The notes under the pieces were generated by a model. The model saw only the letters and a list, made by a program, of their open reading frames with translations. It was not told the DNA's origin and made no database searches. A DNA stretch of 64,000 nucleotides, from assembly GCA_052400625.1 (NCBI GenBank), contig JBQTGH010000003.1; one strand, 5' to 3'. The position numbers and the translations under genes were made by a program. The stretch comes from Thermophagus sp052400625 (GTDB lineage Bacteria; Bacteroidota; Bacteroidia; Bacteroidales; Marinilabiliaceae). Below are positions 54,696-62,489 of the stretch, one piece after another (within the stretch, counting starts at the first letter, position 1; each line of letters opens with the position of its first letter).

Positions 54696-57149
54696 CTAAA
54701 AAGAAGGAAATGATTTTTCTTCTGTATGTAACACCGGCGATGGTAATGAAAGCAAAGGAACCCTTTTCACCTTATAGTCCGGTAAAAATTTTAACAAAAA
54801 GAGGCCATCATTATATAATCCCCCCCAATTGGAAATACGCTTAAATGAAAAATTAAACTGAACAAGCTGAACATCGGTCGGTTCATTGCAATATTCAAAG
54901 TGCGGTCCTCTTTGGGTCAATGCCGAAAGAAAATAATAGGCAACATCATATCCCCATGCCCCATAACGAGAATAGCCCGAAGAGGCAGAAGGATTTTGAA
55001 AATAAGAAGATACCGCATGAGGCTCGGTATGATACCATCGACGATATTTAGCTATAAATTGATTGGTAGATTGACGATCGTAATCAAAAGCAAAAAAGGT
55101 AAATATCTGTGCATGCAAATTGAACATATCTTCCGGCTCAATGGATTGGGCTCTCAGCCATTCCGTCATCCCAAACAGATAAATAGGGACTTTATGCTTT
55201 TCCGAAATTCCGGAAAGAGTGGGAACAATCTTGGATATGGTGGCCTCATCGTTGGTTGGTACGACGACATAATTTTTGGTAGAAGGATCTAATAATGCTT
55301 CCAGATTAGTTTGATCAGACTTACCGGCCATTTGGTATTCCAGATAATTGATGCTTTTATTAAGCGCAAATTCATTATAAAACACCTTTTGCCTTAATTT
55401 TTGTAAAAAGCCGGAAGCATACTCATCCTCTCCTTCCGGAATGATTGCCAACAGATTAAAATTTTCGGACTGACGAACAATTTCTGTCGCCATCTTGTCA
55501 AAAACCAAGGTGTCAGGTGTATTCACCTGAAAAACATAGGGGTTTTTATATAATTCCGGATTGACATTTGAAAGCGGATAAACCAACTTAATTTCGTGTT
55601 GCGCCGCAAAATCCGATATCGGTTTAAGATTTTCTGAACGTGCCGGACCAATGATCAGATCCACAGCACTCAACTCTTCCTGATGGACGTTAAGAAATTC
55701 CTTCATGGTAAGCCTGTTGGAAGCAATGTCGAAAACCGAAACTTCCACATTTATTCCTTTTTCTTTTAATTGGTCCAATGCCAACAAAACCCCTTCATAA
55801 AACTCTTCAAAAACCATGGATCTTCGAGCAAGAATAGGATTTTGACGCACGGTCTTGATGGTATCACCATTTTTGATTTTTTCTACCATATTAGCTTTAT
55901 CGGTGGCATTCAGATCAAAAGGAAGCAGTATTGCCATTTTTGCAGGACGCAGAACACTACCAATCCCTCCGTTACTATTACACAGACTATCACGATCAAC
56001 CATTCCCAACAACAATAAAGAATCCCTGGAGAACAATGAAATTTCTTCTTGTTGATCGGGTTGTCCCGGATGATTCAGAACAAACCATTGATCTGTTGGA
56101 ATTTTCAGTACCACTCCCTTTCTAAGATTAGAATAATCCACTTGCGGATTAACCGTTTTTAGAATATCCATATCAACATTGTAACGCCTTGAAATAGAAA
56201 AGAGTGTTTCTTTTCGCCTAACTTTATGGAATTCAAATAGATCATCCTCCTCCTGGGGAGCATTAATTTCTTGGATTTGTTTTTCCTGACGAGGAATCCG
56301 AAGCATATAGCCGGGTTTCAATTCATTGGGATTAAGCCCCGGATTAGCATATTTTATTTCATCGACATCGGTCTGATAGCGACGGCTAATGGAAAAGAGC
56401 GTTTGACCAGGCTGGATCTCATGATATATATATTTGTCCCCCGTAATATGACTTGCTTTGTTCTCTGAAGATACTGTACCCTGACCCCGAGTCTCCTGCT
56501 TTTTGACCGGAATTCGTATCAGTGATCCCGTAACCAGAATTCCGTTTCGCACACCGGGGTTGTATTGAAGGATATCCTCGATCCCTACACCATATTGATG
56601 AGAAAGAGAGTAGAGCGTATCGCCCGGTTTAATTTCATAGATTAAAAAGCCGTCATCGATGCTTTGAGTCGGCGAAACAGAGCGGTTTTCGACAACAGGT
56701 ACTTTAATAATACTACCCACTATGAGCGCTTGTCTGCTGCCGGGATTGTTCCGATAAATATCTTCAACCCTTACGCCATATTTTTGAGAAATATACCAAA
56801 CCGTTTGTCCCTTTTCTATGGTATGAAGAATAAAACGGCTGGATTTTTTGAGCTCGTCATCGTTGGAGTTCCGCCCCACAATAACAGGAATTCGTAGGAT
56901 TTGTCCTTTTTGCAATTGGCCCTCCAGTCGGGGATTGGCTTCCAGTATTTCCTGCTGCGAAACATTATATTGCCTAGCTATGGAATAGAGTCCCTCTCCA
57001 CCTTGAATAACATGAAGAAAAAACTCTTTCCCATCAATAATAATACGTCTTCCCGTTGCTTCACTATTTTGCGCATTAAGAGAAGTCATGCAGCACAACA
57101 GCTGTCCAACTATCACTAAATACAAGACTCGCGTTAAAAAGTTTTTCAT
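54696..57149 (-). CDS. exported protein with multiple LysM domains and a PBP1-like (LpoA-like) domain
   Basis: The 817-residue protein has a signal peptide ending near Ala 26 (GQLLCCMTSLNAQ). Five LysM-type repeats follow at about 38-82, 105-150, 168-212, 238-282 and 308-352 (for example YSIARQYNVSQQEILEANP and YSLSHQYGVGIEDILQYNPG). They bind peptidoglycan. From about 410 on is a periplasmic-binding-protein fold like branched-chain amino-acid receptors or LpoA, with KMAILLPFDLNATDKANMV and YEFYEGVLLALDQLKE-like starts. The fused arrangement suggests a peptidoglycan-anchored regulator of wall synthesis. The ATG lies in the terminal motif of element copy G. Confidence 0.88.
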   Translation of the reverse strand: MKNFLTRVLYLVIVGQLLCCMTSLNAQNSEATGRRIIIDGKEFFLHVIQGGEGLYSIARQYNVSQQEILEANPRLEGQLQKGQILRIPVIVGRNSNDDELKKSSRFILHTIEKGQTVWYISQKYGVRVEDIYRNNPGSRQALIVGSIIKVPVVENRSVSPTQSIDDGFLIYEIKPGDTLYSLSHQYGVGIEDILQYNPGVRNGILVTGSLIRIPVKKQETRGQGTVSSENKASHITGDKYIYHEIQPGQTLFSISRRYQTDVDEIKYANPGLNPNELKPGYMLRIPRQEKQIQEINAPQEEDDLFEFHKVRRKETLFSISRRYNVDMDILKTVNPQVDYSNLRKGVVLKIPTDQWFVLNHPGQPDQQEEISLFSRDSLLLLGMVDRDSLCNSNGGIGSVLRPAKMAILLPFDLNATDKANMVEKIKNGDTIKTVRQNPILARRSMVFEEFYEGVLLALDQLKEKGINVEVSVFDIASNRLTMKEFLNVHQEELSAVDLIIGPARSENLKPISDFAAQHEIKLVYPLSNVNPELYKNPYVFQVNTPDTLVFDKMATEIVRQSENFNLLAIIPEGEDEYASGFLQKLRQKVFYNEFALNKSINYLEYQMAGKSDQTNLEALLDPSTKNYVVVPTNDEATISKIVPTLSGISEKHKVPIYLFGMTEWLRAQSIEPEDMFNLHAQIFTFFAFDYDRQSTNQFIAKYRRWYHTEPHAVSSYFQNPSASSGYSRYGAWGYDVAYYFLSALTQRGPHFEYCNEPTDVQLVQFNFSFKRISNWGGLYNDGLFLLKFLPDYKVKRVPLLSLPSPVLHTEEKSFPSF

Positions 57150-57262
57150 CCGTATAAAAATTGGTTAATCCATTGGTATGATGGAACTCGCATGACCATT
57201 CGTTTACACATGTTCTTGTTGTGACAATCTCACATGGTCATGCTCGTTTCATTCGTATAAAA
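57145..57262 (+). repeat. dispersed palindromic element, copy G (best preserved)
   Basis: It runs from TTCATCCGTATAAAAATTGG through TCCATTGGTATGATGGAACT, CGCATGACCATTCGTTTACA, CATGTTCTTGTTGTGACAAT and CTCACATGGTCATGCTCGTT to TCATTCGTATAAAA. Both flanking 14-bp direct repeats are intact. The left end overlaps the start codon of the LysM gene: on the minus strand it reads TTTTATACGGATGAAAAAC. Confidence 0.9.
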
Positions 57263-57405
57263 TTATATAACTCAATGGTTCTTTATTCTTCTCCAATGTA
57301 TCGGAACATGCAAAAAGAACCCGCGTGAAATTACTTACATACTAGAATTCACTATACATCAGGACAGGTCGTGACGGTTTTACATGGTCTATTTCGTGAT
57401 TCAAA
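57263..57405 (+). repeat. degraded tandem second unit after copy G
   Basis: Directly after the right direct repeat the sequence continues as a second unit (ATTATATAACTCAATGGTTC), then loses similarity and regains it weakly near GTGACGGTTTTACATGGTCT / TTTCGTGATTC. This suggests a tandem arrangement sharing the TTCATYCGTATAAA junction. Confidence 0.4.
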
Positions 57406-57602
57406 CTGTCCATCAAAGAAAGAACCAAAGATATGGTTTTTAATAAAATTTTCTGACCATAATTTACAAAAGTAAGATCCCCAATAATATAGAAATATTA
57501 TCGGGGATTCTTAATATTACAAACTGAAATGATTAAATAGAATAAGACCCAACGTTTCGATTTCCCCAACCATGGGAAAACAAAATTTCGCTCTTCTCAA
57601 TT
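57406..57602. other. downstream region of dnaA
   Basis: This gap between copy G/K and the dnaA stop contains the dnaA terminator hairpin (57477-57508). No other signal is seen; together with 57150-57405 it is the full 453-bp gap between dnaA and the LysM gene. Confidence 0.5.
57477..57508 (-). terminator. rho-independent-like terminator after dnaA
   Basis: ATCCCCAATAATAT and ATATTATCGGGGAT form a 14-bp stem with one mismatch around a 4-base AGAA loop. The minus strand continues with a T-containing tail. It lies about 95 bp past the dnaA stop. Confidence 0.65.
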
Positions 57603-59051
57603 CTATTTTCGGATTAAACTCTCAATTTCTTTCAGCTGATGCTTAAAATCGGTATTGGTTTCTTTAAGATTTTTTACCGCCTTACAGGCATGTAAAACAG
57701 TAGCGTGATCTCTGCCTCCAATAACGGCCCCAATAGCTGAAAGGGAAGAGTTGGTCATATTCTTGGAAAAATACATGGCTACTTGCCGAGCCTGAACAAT
57801 TTCCCGTTTTCGACTTCTGGATTGAAGAAGATCAGGTTTTATCCCATAATAGTCACAAACATTATTTAATATCTGATCGATGGAAATATCCTTATGAGGT
57901 TTATTCACCAATCGGTCCACCACACTACGAGCTATATCAAAAGTAATTTCGGTTTTATTCAGTGTAGACATAGCCAGTAACGAAATTAAAGCCCCCTCAA
58001 GCTCACGTACATTATCGGTAATGTGGGCAGCAATGTAGTGCACAATTTCATCGGAAATACGAATGCCGTCTTTATTTATTTTATTATTCAAGATCTCCAA
58101 TCTGGTGTCAAAATCAGGTGACTGCAAATCAGCCGGCAACCCCCACTTAAAACGAGAAAGCAGGCGCTCTTTCATCCCCTGCAATGCAACGGGTGGTTTG
58201 TCAGATGTAAGAACCAGCTGTTTCCCGGATTGATGCAGGTGATTGAAGATATGAAAAAAGGTATTTTGCGTACCAACTTTTCCTGCCAATTCTTGAATAT
58301 CATCAATAATCAAAACATCGATCATCTGATAAAAATGCATAAAATCATTGGCAGCGTTATGGGCAACCGAATCGGTATATTGTGTCGTAAACTTGTTGGC
58401 GCTAACATAAAGTACTGTCTTCTCAGGAAAACGCTTCTTTACTTCTATCCCAATGGCCTGCCCAAGGTGGGTTTTCCCCAAACCACTATTGCCGTATAGA
58501 AATAAAGGGTTAAAGGCCGTTTTACCGGGATTTTTAGCGACCGCCTCACTGGCCGATCGAGCCAAACGATTACAATCCCCTTCAACAAAATTTTCAAAGG
58601 TATACTCCCGATTCAGTTGGGGGTCAATATTGAGTTTTTTGACACCTGGTATAATAAAGGGATTACGGATTTTGGGTTGCTCTTCCCTGTTGTACCTTTT
58701 ATCAACGGCACGATTTCTTAGGTCATGATGATCCGATGCCTGCGGATAATTAACACTCTGACCCGACGAAGCTGAGGAAGGACGCTGCATAACCACACTG
58801 TATTCCAGTTTGGCACCTGCTCCAATGACTTCTCTGAGCCCTTTACTGACAAGCTTTATATATTGCTCTTCAATGAATTCATAAAAATAGTAGGTTGGCA
58901 CCTGAATAGTAAGCACTTTATTCTCCAGTTTCAACGGGACAATGGGTTCGAACCAGGTTCGAAAATCGTTCACTGGGATGGATGCCTGTATGTAATTCAG
59001 ACACTCAGACCACACTTGCTTATGATTCAGTTTTGTTTCTACGCCTTCCAT
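57603..59051 (-). CDS. dnaA: chromosomal replication initiator protein DnaA
   Basis: The protein of about 482 residues has the four DnaA domains. Domain I is about 1-85 (HKQVWSECLNYIQASI, PVNDFRTWF), followed by a linker. Domain III has Walker A LYGNSGLGKTHLGQAIG near 192, Walker B VLIIDDIQEL near 255 and sensor motifs LTSDKPP. Domain IV carries the HTH and the DnaA signature GGRDHATVLHACKAVKNL near 450. It opens the replication origin. The longest frame starts at TTG 59060; the ATG at 59051 (MEGVETKLNH) is better. The flanking regions have no recognisable cluster of DnaA boxes. Confidence 0.98.
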   Translation of the reverse strand: MEGVETKLNHKQVWSECLNYIQASIPVNDFRTWFEPIVPLKLENKVLTIQVPTYYFYEFIEEQYIKLVSKGLREVIGAGAKLEYSVVMQRPSSASSGQSVNYPQASDHHDLRNRAVDKRYNREEQPKIRNPFIIPGVKKLNIDPQLNREYTFENFVEGDCNRLARSASEAVAKNPGKTAFNPLFLYGNSGLGKTHLGQAIGIEVKKRFPEKTVLYVSANKFTTQYTDSVAHNAANDFMHFYQMIDVLIIDDIQELAGKVGTQNTFFHIFNHLHQSGKQLVLTSDKPPVALQGMKERLLSRFKWGLPADLQSPDFDTRLEILNNKINKDGIRISDEIVHYIAAHITDNVRELEGALISLLAMSTLNKTEITFDIARSVVDRLVNKPHKDISIDQILNNVCDYYGIKPDLLQSRSRKREIVQARQVAMYFSKNMTNSSLSAIGAVIGGRDHATVLHACKAVKNLKETNTDFKHQLKEIESLIRK

Positions 59052-59354
59052 TTTATGCAATATGTTAATAAACTAAATACCATCTACCACAAAATTTGCT
59101 AAAAAAAACTGGAAAAAAAAATGGCTAAAGGGTTGAAAATTTGAAAAACACCTTATACGGTTAATATTCAAACTACTGAAATTAACCACTTCTAACACAT
59201 TGAACAACAACAACTAAATCAAAATGTTAACATTCAATTAACAGACACAATACATTGAAGGATTGGACATTGATATCAAAATCAAAAATTCTTGTTTTGT
59301 TCGTCAAATAATTTTCCGAGCTCTTTTTTTTACTCAACTTACTTAACAAAATAT
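59052..59354. other. AT-rich gap upstream of dnaA
   Basis: About 300 bp very rich in A and T lie between the MlaD stop and the dnaA start. I looked for DnaA boxes (TTATCCACA and one-mismatch forms) and found no cluster; it does not show an origin of the usual form. No consensus promoter is clear either. Confidence 0.4.
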
Positions 59355-60611
59355 TTAGTTTTTTTCTTGCGAAAGTTTTAATGCCCGGATCAATCTTATC
59401 GCTTTTCCTTTTTTGAATGCCATAATTTGCGATTGGGGATAGAGTGAAATAACCTGGTCATATATCCCTTTTATCTCCTGATACGAAGATGTCTCTCCCA
59501 CCGTGTAAGTATATTTCTTACCATCTTTATTCTCCATGATCCGATACTTGCTCCGAATCATCTGATTCTTTATTTCAAGAGGTTTGTCAGATTCTGCCAC
59601 TTTCACTTTATAGGTTATTTGAGCATTTTTTGCTTGTTCATCATCAACCTTGATATTAATTTCCTTACCAAAATCAATGGCCGAAATCTTTAAATACCGT
59701 CGTGGATTTTCCCTGACATCTTCCAACAAACGGTTCAGATTGGCCGATGCATCCAGCAAATTGTAATAAAGTCCTTCATCCGACAATAACATTCCCAGAC
59801 TTCCATCGCCGTCTCTGGCTTGTGCCAGCATATCATTCAGAATAGTTAAACTGGAATCCATTCTCTCGGCAAGCCCATTGATGTTTAATCGCTTTAATTC
59901 ACCGCTAAAGGCTGCCGCATTATCAATGGTCGTTGCAATGGACTCCTTCTGTTGTGCCAGGGTTCCTGATAGGGTGTCCAGGTTGGCCATGGAATTTTGC
60001 AAAGCGCCACCGTCGGCCACCGCCCTTTTCATCTGTTCCGAGATATTTTCCAGATTCTTCATGGTTTGGGCAAAACTATTCATCCCTTCAGACAAGCTTT
60101 GATTATTGGATTCGGAAAGCACATTGACTAACCCTGAAATGGCGGAGTCTATTTTAACCATCAACGATTCTACTTTATCTTTTATGGGCATTACCGTAGT
60201 GGTCACCTGATCAAAAATACCTTCCTTTATACTGGTTTGCAAGGTGTCACCCGGCGTAAGCATGGCATCACGAGGCCCATCTAATAGTTGAATGGCCATG
60301 GTTCCCATAATATCAAAACTATAAATCTGAGCAACCGTACTCTTATAAACAGGTAAGTCCTTTTCAAGAGAAAGGGTTATAATAAATTTTTCTTCACGTT
60401 CCGGATAAAACTCAATATCCCTTACCGATCCAACTTTATAACCATGATAATATACAGGACTGGCTTTGGTAATACCCTCAAGATCGGGATAAACACAATA
60501 AAAAGTGGTGCCCGTGCTGAATAGATCTTTCCCTTTCAAGAAATTTAAACCCCATATCAAAAGAATTAGGGCTGAAATTACTGTTATGGCGATTTTGTAT
60601 TCCTTCTTCAT
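59355..60611 (-). CDS. MlaD/MCE-family membrane-anchored lipid-transport protein with SPOR-like C-terminus
   Basis: The protein of about 418 residues has an N-terminal membrane anchor (about 6-25, IAITVISALILLIWGL). An MCE domain (about 35-110) is marked by DLEGITKASPVYYHGYKVGS and YSFDIMGTMAIQLLDGP. A long helical region of about 180 residues follows. MCE proteins form hexameric tunnels for phospholipid movement between membranes. The last 80 residues (KVKVAESDKPLEI, YTYTVGETSSYQEIKGIYDQ, SQIMAFKKGKAI) resemble the SPOR-like end of the adjacent amidase. The longest frame begins at 60653; ATG 60611 (MKKEYKIAITV) suits the membrane anchor, and this ATG belongs to element copy H's terminal motif. 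Confidence 0.9.
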   Translation of the reverse strand: MKKEYKIAITVISALILLIWGLNFLKGKDLFSTGTTFYCVYPDLEGITKASPVYYHGYKVGSVRDIEFYPEREEKFIITLSLEKDLPVYKSTVAQIYSFDIMGTMAIQLLDGPRDAMLTPGDTLQTSIKEGIFDQVTTTVMPIKDKVESLMVKIDSAISGLVNVLSESNNQSLSEGMNSFAQTMKNLENISEQMKRAVADGGALQNSMANLDTLSGTLAQQKESIATTIDNAAAFSGELKRLNINGLAERMDSSLTILNDMLAQARDGDGSLGMLLSDEGLYYNLLDASANLNRLLEDVRENPRRYLKISAIDFGKEINIKVDDEQAKNAQITYKVKVAESDKPLEIKNQMIRSKYRIMENKDGKKYTYTVGETSSYQEIKGIYDQVISLYPQSQIMAFKKGKAIRLIRALKLSQEKN

Positions 60612-60813
60612 TCGTATAAATTTTATTAAACTCATTATCAGAGTGTAAATCAAAGTTAGGTTTTAGTCATTATTCAACAGTCCTTAACTTAATCAATACT
60701 AATGACTATTGACTTTTCACTAATACCTCCTTCTGCCTGTGTACTTCTGCCGCTGTATTTTTTGACATCTTCTTGTTGCGACAAACTCACTTTGTCAGGC
60801 TCGTTTCAATTGG
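60608..60813 (+). repeat. dispersed palindromic element, copy H (interrupted)
   Basis: The left end TTCATTCGTATAAATTTTAT, then TAAACTCATTATCAGAGTG, is at 60608-60645 and overlaps the MlaD start codon. The right end, TCTTGTTGCGACAAACTCAC and TTTGTCAGGCTCGTTTCAAT, is at about 60770-60813. About 120 bp of unrelated sequence lies between, so the copy has been split. Confidence 0.65.
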
Positions 60814-60903
60814 TCAAAAAAAACAATTCAGGACAAGGAAGCAAATAAAATTCTCCTTTTTTATCTCACCTCCTTAGTTCAATATGCTTATGTTCGTTAT
60901 TTT

Positions 60904-62001
60904 TCAGGGAATTATTCTCTCACCATCCTTGAACCCCACAATAAAACAATCAGGAATCACTTCTTTTATCCTGGGAAGCAACTTTTGGATCTCCTCCTGA
61001 CTGTAAGAAAGTCCTGTAGTATATTTATAATAATTTCCTTCTTTATATTCCCAAATATTATCAAACAAATTGTATGGCTCTTCATTTCTATTTATGGGTT
61101 TTGGTGAACTGGCTATCTGAATACGATACAGAACCTTCCCGCTCTGATCGTTAAAATGGGATTGCTCATCCCCTGCATTGTCATTGGAATTTTGAACAAT
61201 CAAATTGGAATTTCTGGCATCAAACCGCTCTTTATAATCTCTGATAGCTCTGAAAATGGCAGATGCCAAATAAACCTTTCCGCTTTCCGATGCCATAAAA
61301 CGCTCTTCGCTCCTGTTGCTGATAAACCCTACCTCCACCAACACCCCGGGCATGGCGGTTTCCCTTAAAACCAAAAAGCCTGCCTGCTTTACACCACGAT
61401 CGTAACGTCCAACTCGGTTTTTAAATTGGTCCTGAACCGCTGAGGCAAAGCCTATACTTTGATCCAGATACACATTTTGCATCAGCTCAAATATGATGTA
61501 CGACTCCGTAGAATTGGGATCAAAACCTTCGTATTTGGCTTTATAGTCATCTTCTAACACAATCACCGAGTTTTCTTTCTTCGCAACTTCCAGGTTCTCT
61601 TCCGAACGGTGCAATCCCAAAACAAAAGTTTCGGCGCCATATATTCTGGAATTGCGAATGGAATTGGCATGGATAGAGACAAAAAGATCGGCATCATTCT
61701 CATTGGCAATACGGGCCCGCTCATCAAGTGGCACAAACACATCCTTTTCGCGCGTCATTATCACGTTTAGTTCAGGCAAGTACTTTTTTAAATAATCTTT
61801 CACCCTCAAGGCTATATCCAATACGATATCCTTTTCCTTATGTTGTCGGCCTACAGCACCAGTATCCTTTCCGCCGTGTCCCGGATCAATCACCACCGTC
61901 TTGAGTTGAAAACGTTCAGCCTCTGTGCCCTGCCCAAACGATAAGAGTGACAAAAACCATAAAAAGGAACAAAACAGCCATCTGTTTACTAACATATTCA
62001 T
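60904..62001 (-). CDS. N-acetylmuramoyl-L-alanine amidase (Amidase_3) with SPOR-like C-terminus
   Basis: The 365-residue exported protein has a signal peptide (about 1-25) and an Amidase_3 zinc hydrolase domain (about 30-255) with VVIDPGHGGKDTGAVG (zinc His), then Glu in KEKDIVLDIALRV, FVSIHANS (second zinc His) and VLVEVGFISNRSEE (catalytic Glu). It cleaves the bond between MurNAc and the stem peptide, as AmiC does at division septa. The C-terminal part (about 290-365; VLYRIQIASSPKPIN, YKYTTGLSYSQEEIQKL, DCFIVGFKDGERI) is a SPOR-like domain that may bind denuded glycan. The start codon is in the terminal motif of element copy I; a second ATG is at codon 3. Confidence 0.95.
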   Translation of the reverse strand: MNMLVNRWLFCSFLWFLSLLSFGQGTEAERFQLKTVVIDPGHGGKDTGAVGRQHKEKDIVLDIALRVKDYLKKYLPELNVIMTREKDVFVPLDERARIANENDADLFVSIHANSIRNSRIYGAETFVLGLHRSEENLEVAKKENSVIVLEDDYKAKYEGFDPNSTESYIIFELMQNVYLDQSIGFASAVQDQFKNRVGRYDRGVKQAGFLVLRETAMPGVLVEVGFISNRSEERFMASESGKVYLASAIFRAIRDYKERFDARNSNLIVQNSNDNAGDEQSHFNDQSGKVLYRIQIASSPKPINRNEEPYNLFDNIWEYKEGNYYKYTTGLSYSQEEIQKLLPRIKEVIPDCFIVGFKDGERIIP

Positions 62002-62115
62002 CCGTATAAAATTTGTTTAATTCATTGTTCTGATGAAACTTGCATGATCTTAAATTTTATACATTTTCTGGTTGTTACAACCCTACGTTGTCATGCTCGT
62101 TTCATTCGTATAAAG
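61997..62115 (+). repeat. dispersed palindromic element, copy I
   Basis: It runs from TTCATCCGTATAAAATTTGT through TTCATTGTTCTGATGAAACT, TGCATGATCTTAAATTTTAT, TTTCTGGTTGTTACAACCCT and ACGTTGTCATGCTCGTTTCA to TTCGTATAAAG. It contains the small palindrome GGTTGTTACAACC and the outer stem ATGAAAC..GCATGA. The left end overlaps the amidase ATG, giving TTTATACGGATGAAT on the minus strand. Confidence 0.9.
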
Positions 62116-62489
62116 CCTTTCCCAAACCTTTCACCAATGGTTGTTAACATTAAGAAAAACTCACATGCCCTTAATATATGCATTATATATCATTGTTGTG
62201 ACAAACTTTCCACCCATGCTCATTTCAAATCGGATCCATCATATTTTCGGATGACATTATTGCCCACCGACGAAAAAAACCATGCACGAAAATATTTTAT
62301 CTCTCACTAATAGCCTAATTTTCCTACAAATTTGAGAGTTTTCGCAACAAATACCATCCCAAAAATAAAAAAACTTATTCCCTGAGTGGCAAAATGGTCT
62401 CAATTTTGCGACCGTTTTACTCTATTAAGACCTTTTTTTAGCTTATTTTTGTGCTGTTTTGGAAATAAAATAATAGGAGCACGTATATC
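62002..62489. other. region between the divergent amidase and LptD genes
   Basis: The 488-bp gap holds element copy I, a degraded second unit (62130-62232) and a possible -7 element TATTTTTG at 62444-62451 for lptD, for which no good -33 element is visible. Other than these, nothing is seen. Confidence 0.6.
62130..62232 (+). repeat. degraded tandem unit J after copy I
   Basis: CACCAATGGTTGTTAACATT, then AAACTCACATGCCCTTAATA and TATATCATTGTTGTGACAAA followed by CCCATGCTCATTTCAAAT show the element's order of motifs in eroded form. It follows copy I directly, as in the tandem at copy G. Confidence 0.55.

Noticed and set aside
57145..57262. Integron attC sites
   Set aside because: Size and palindromic form are similar, but RYYYAAC/GTTRRRY core sites and gene cassettes are absent and copies lie upstream of housekeeping genes with no integrase.
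59052..59354. Replication origin next to dnaA
   Set aside because: AT-rich, but no cluster of TTATCCACA-like boxes could be found on either strand; dnaA location alone is not enough.
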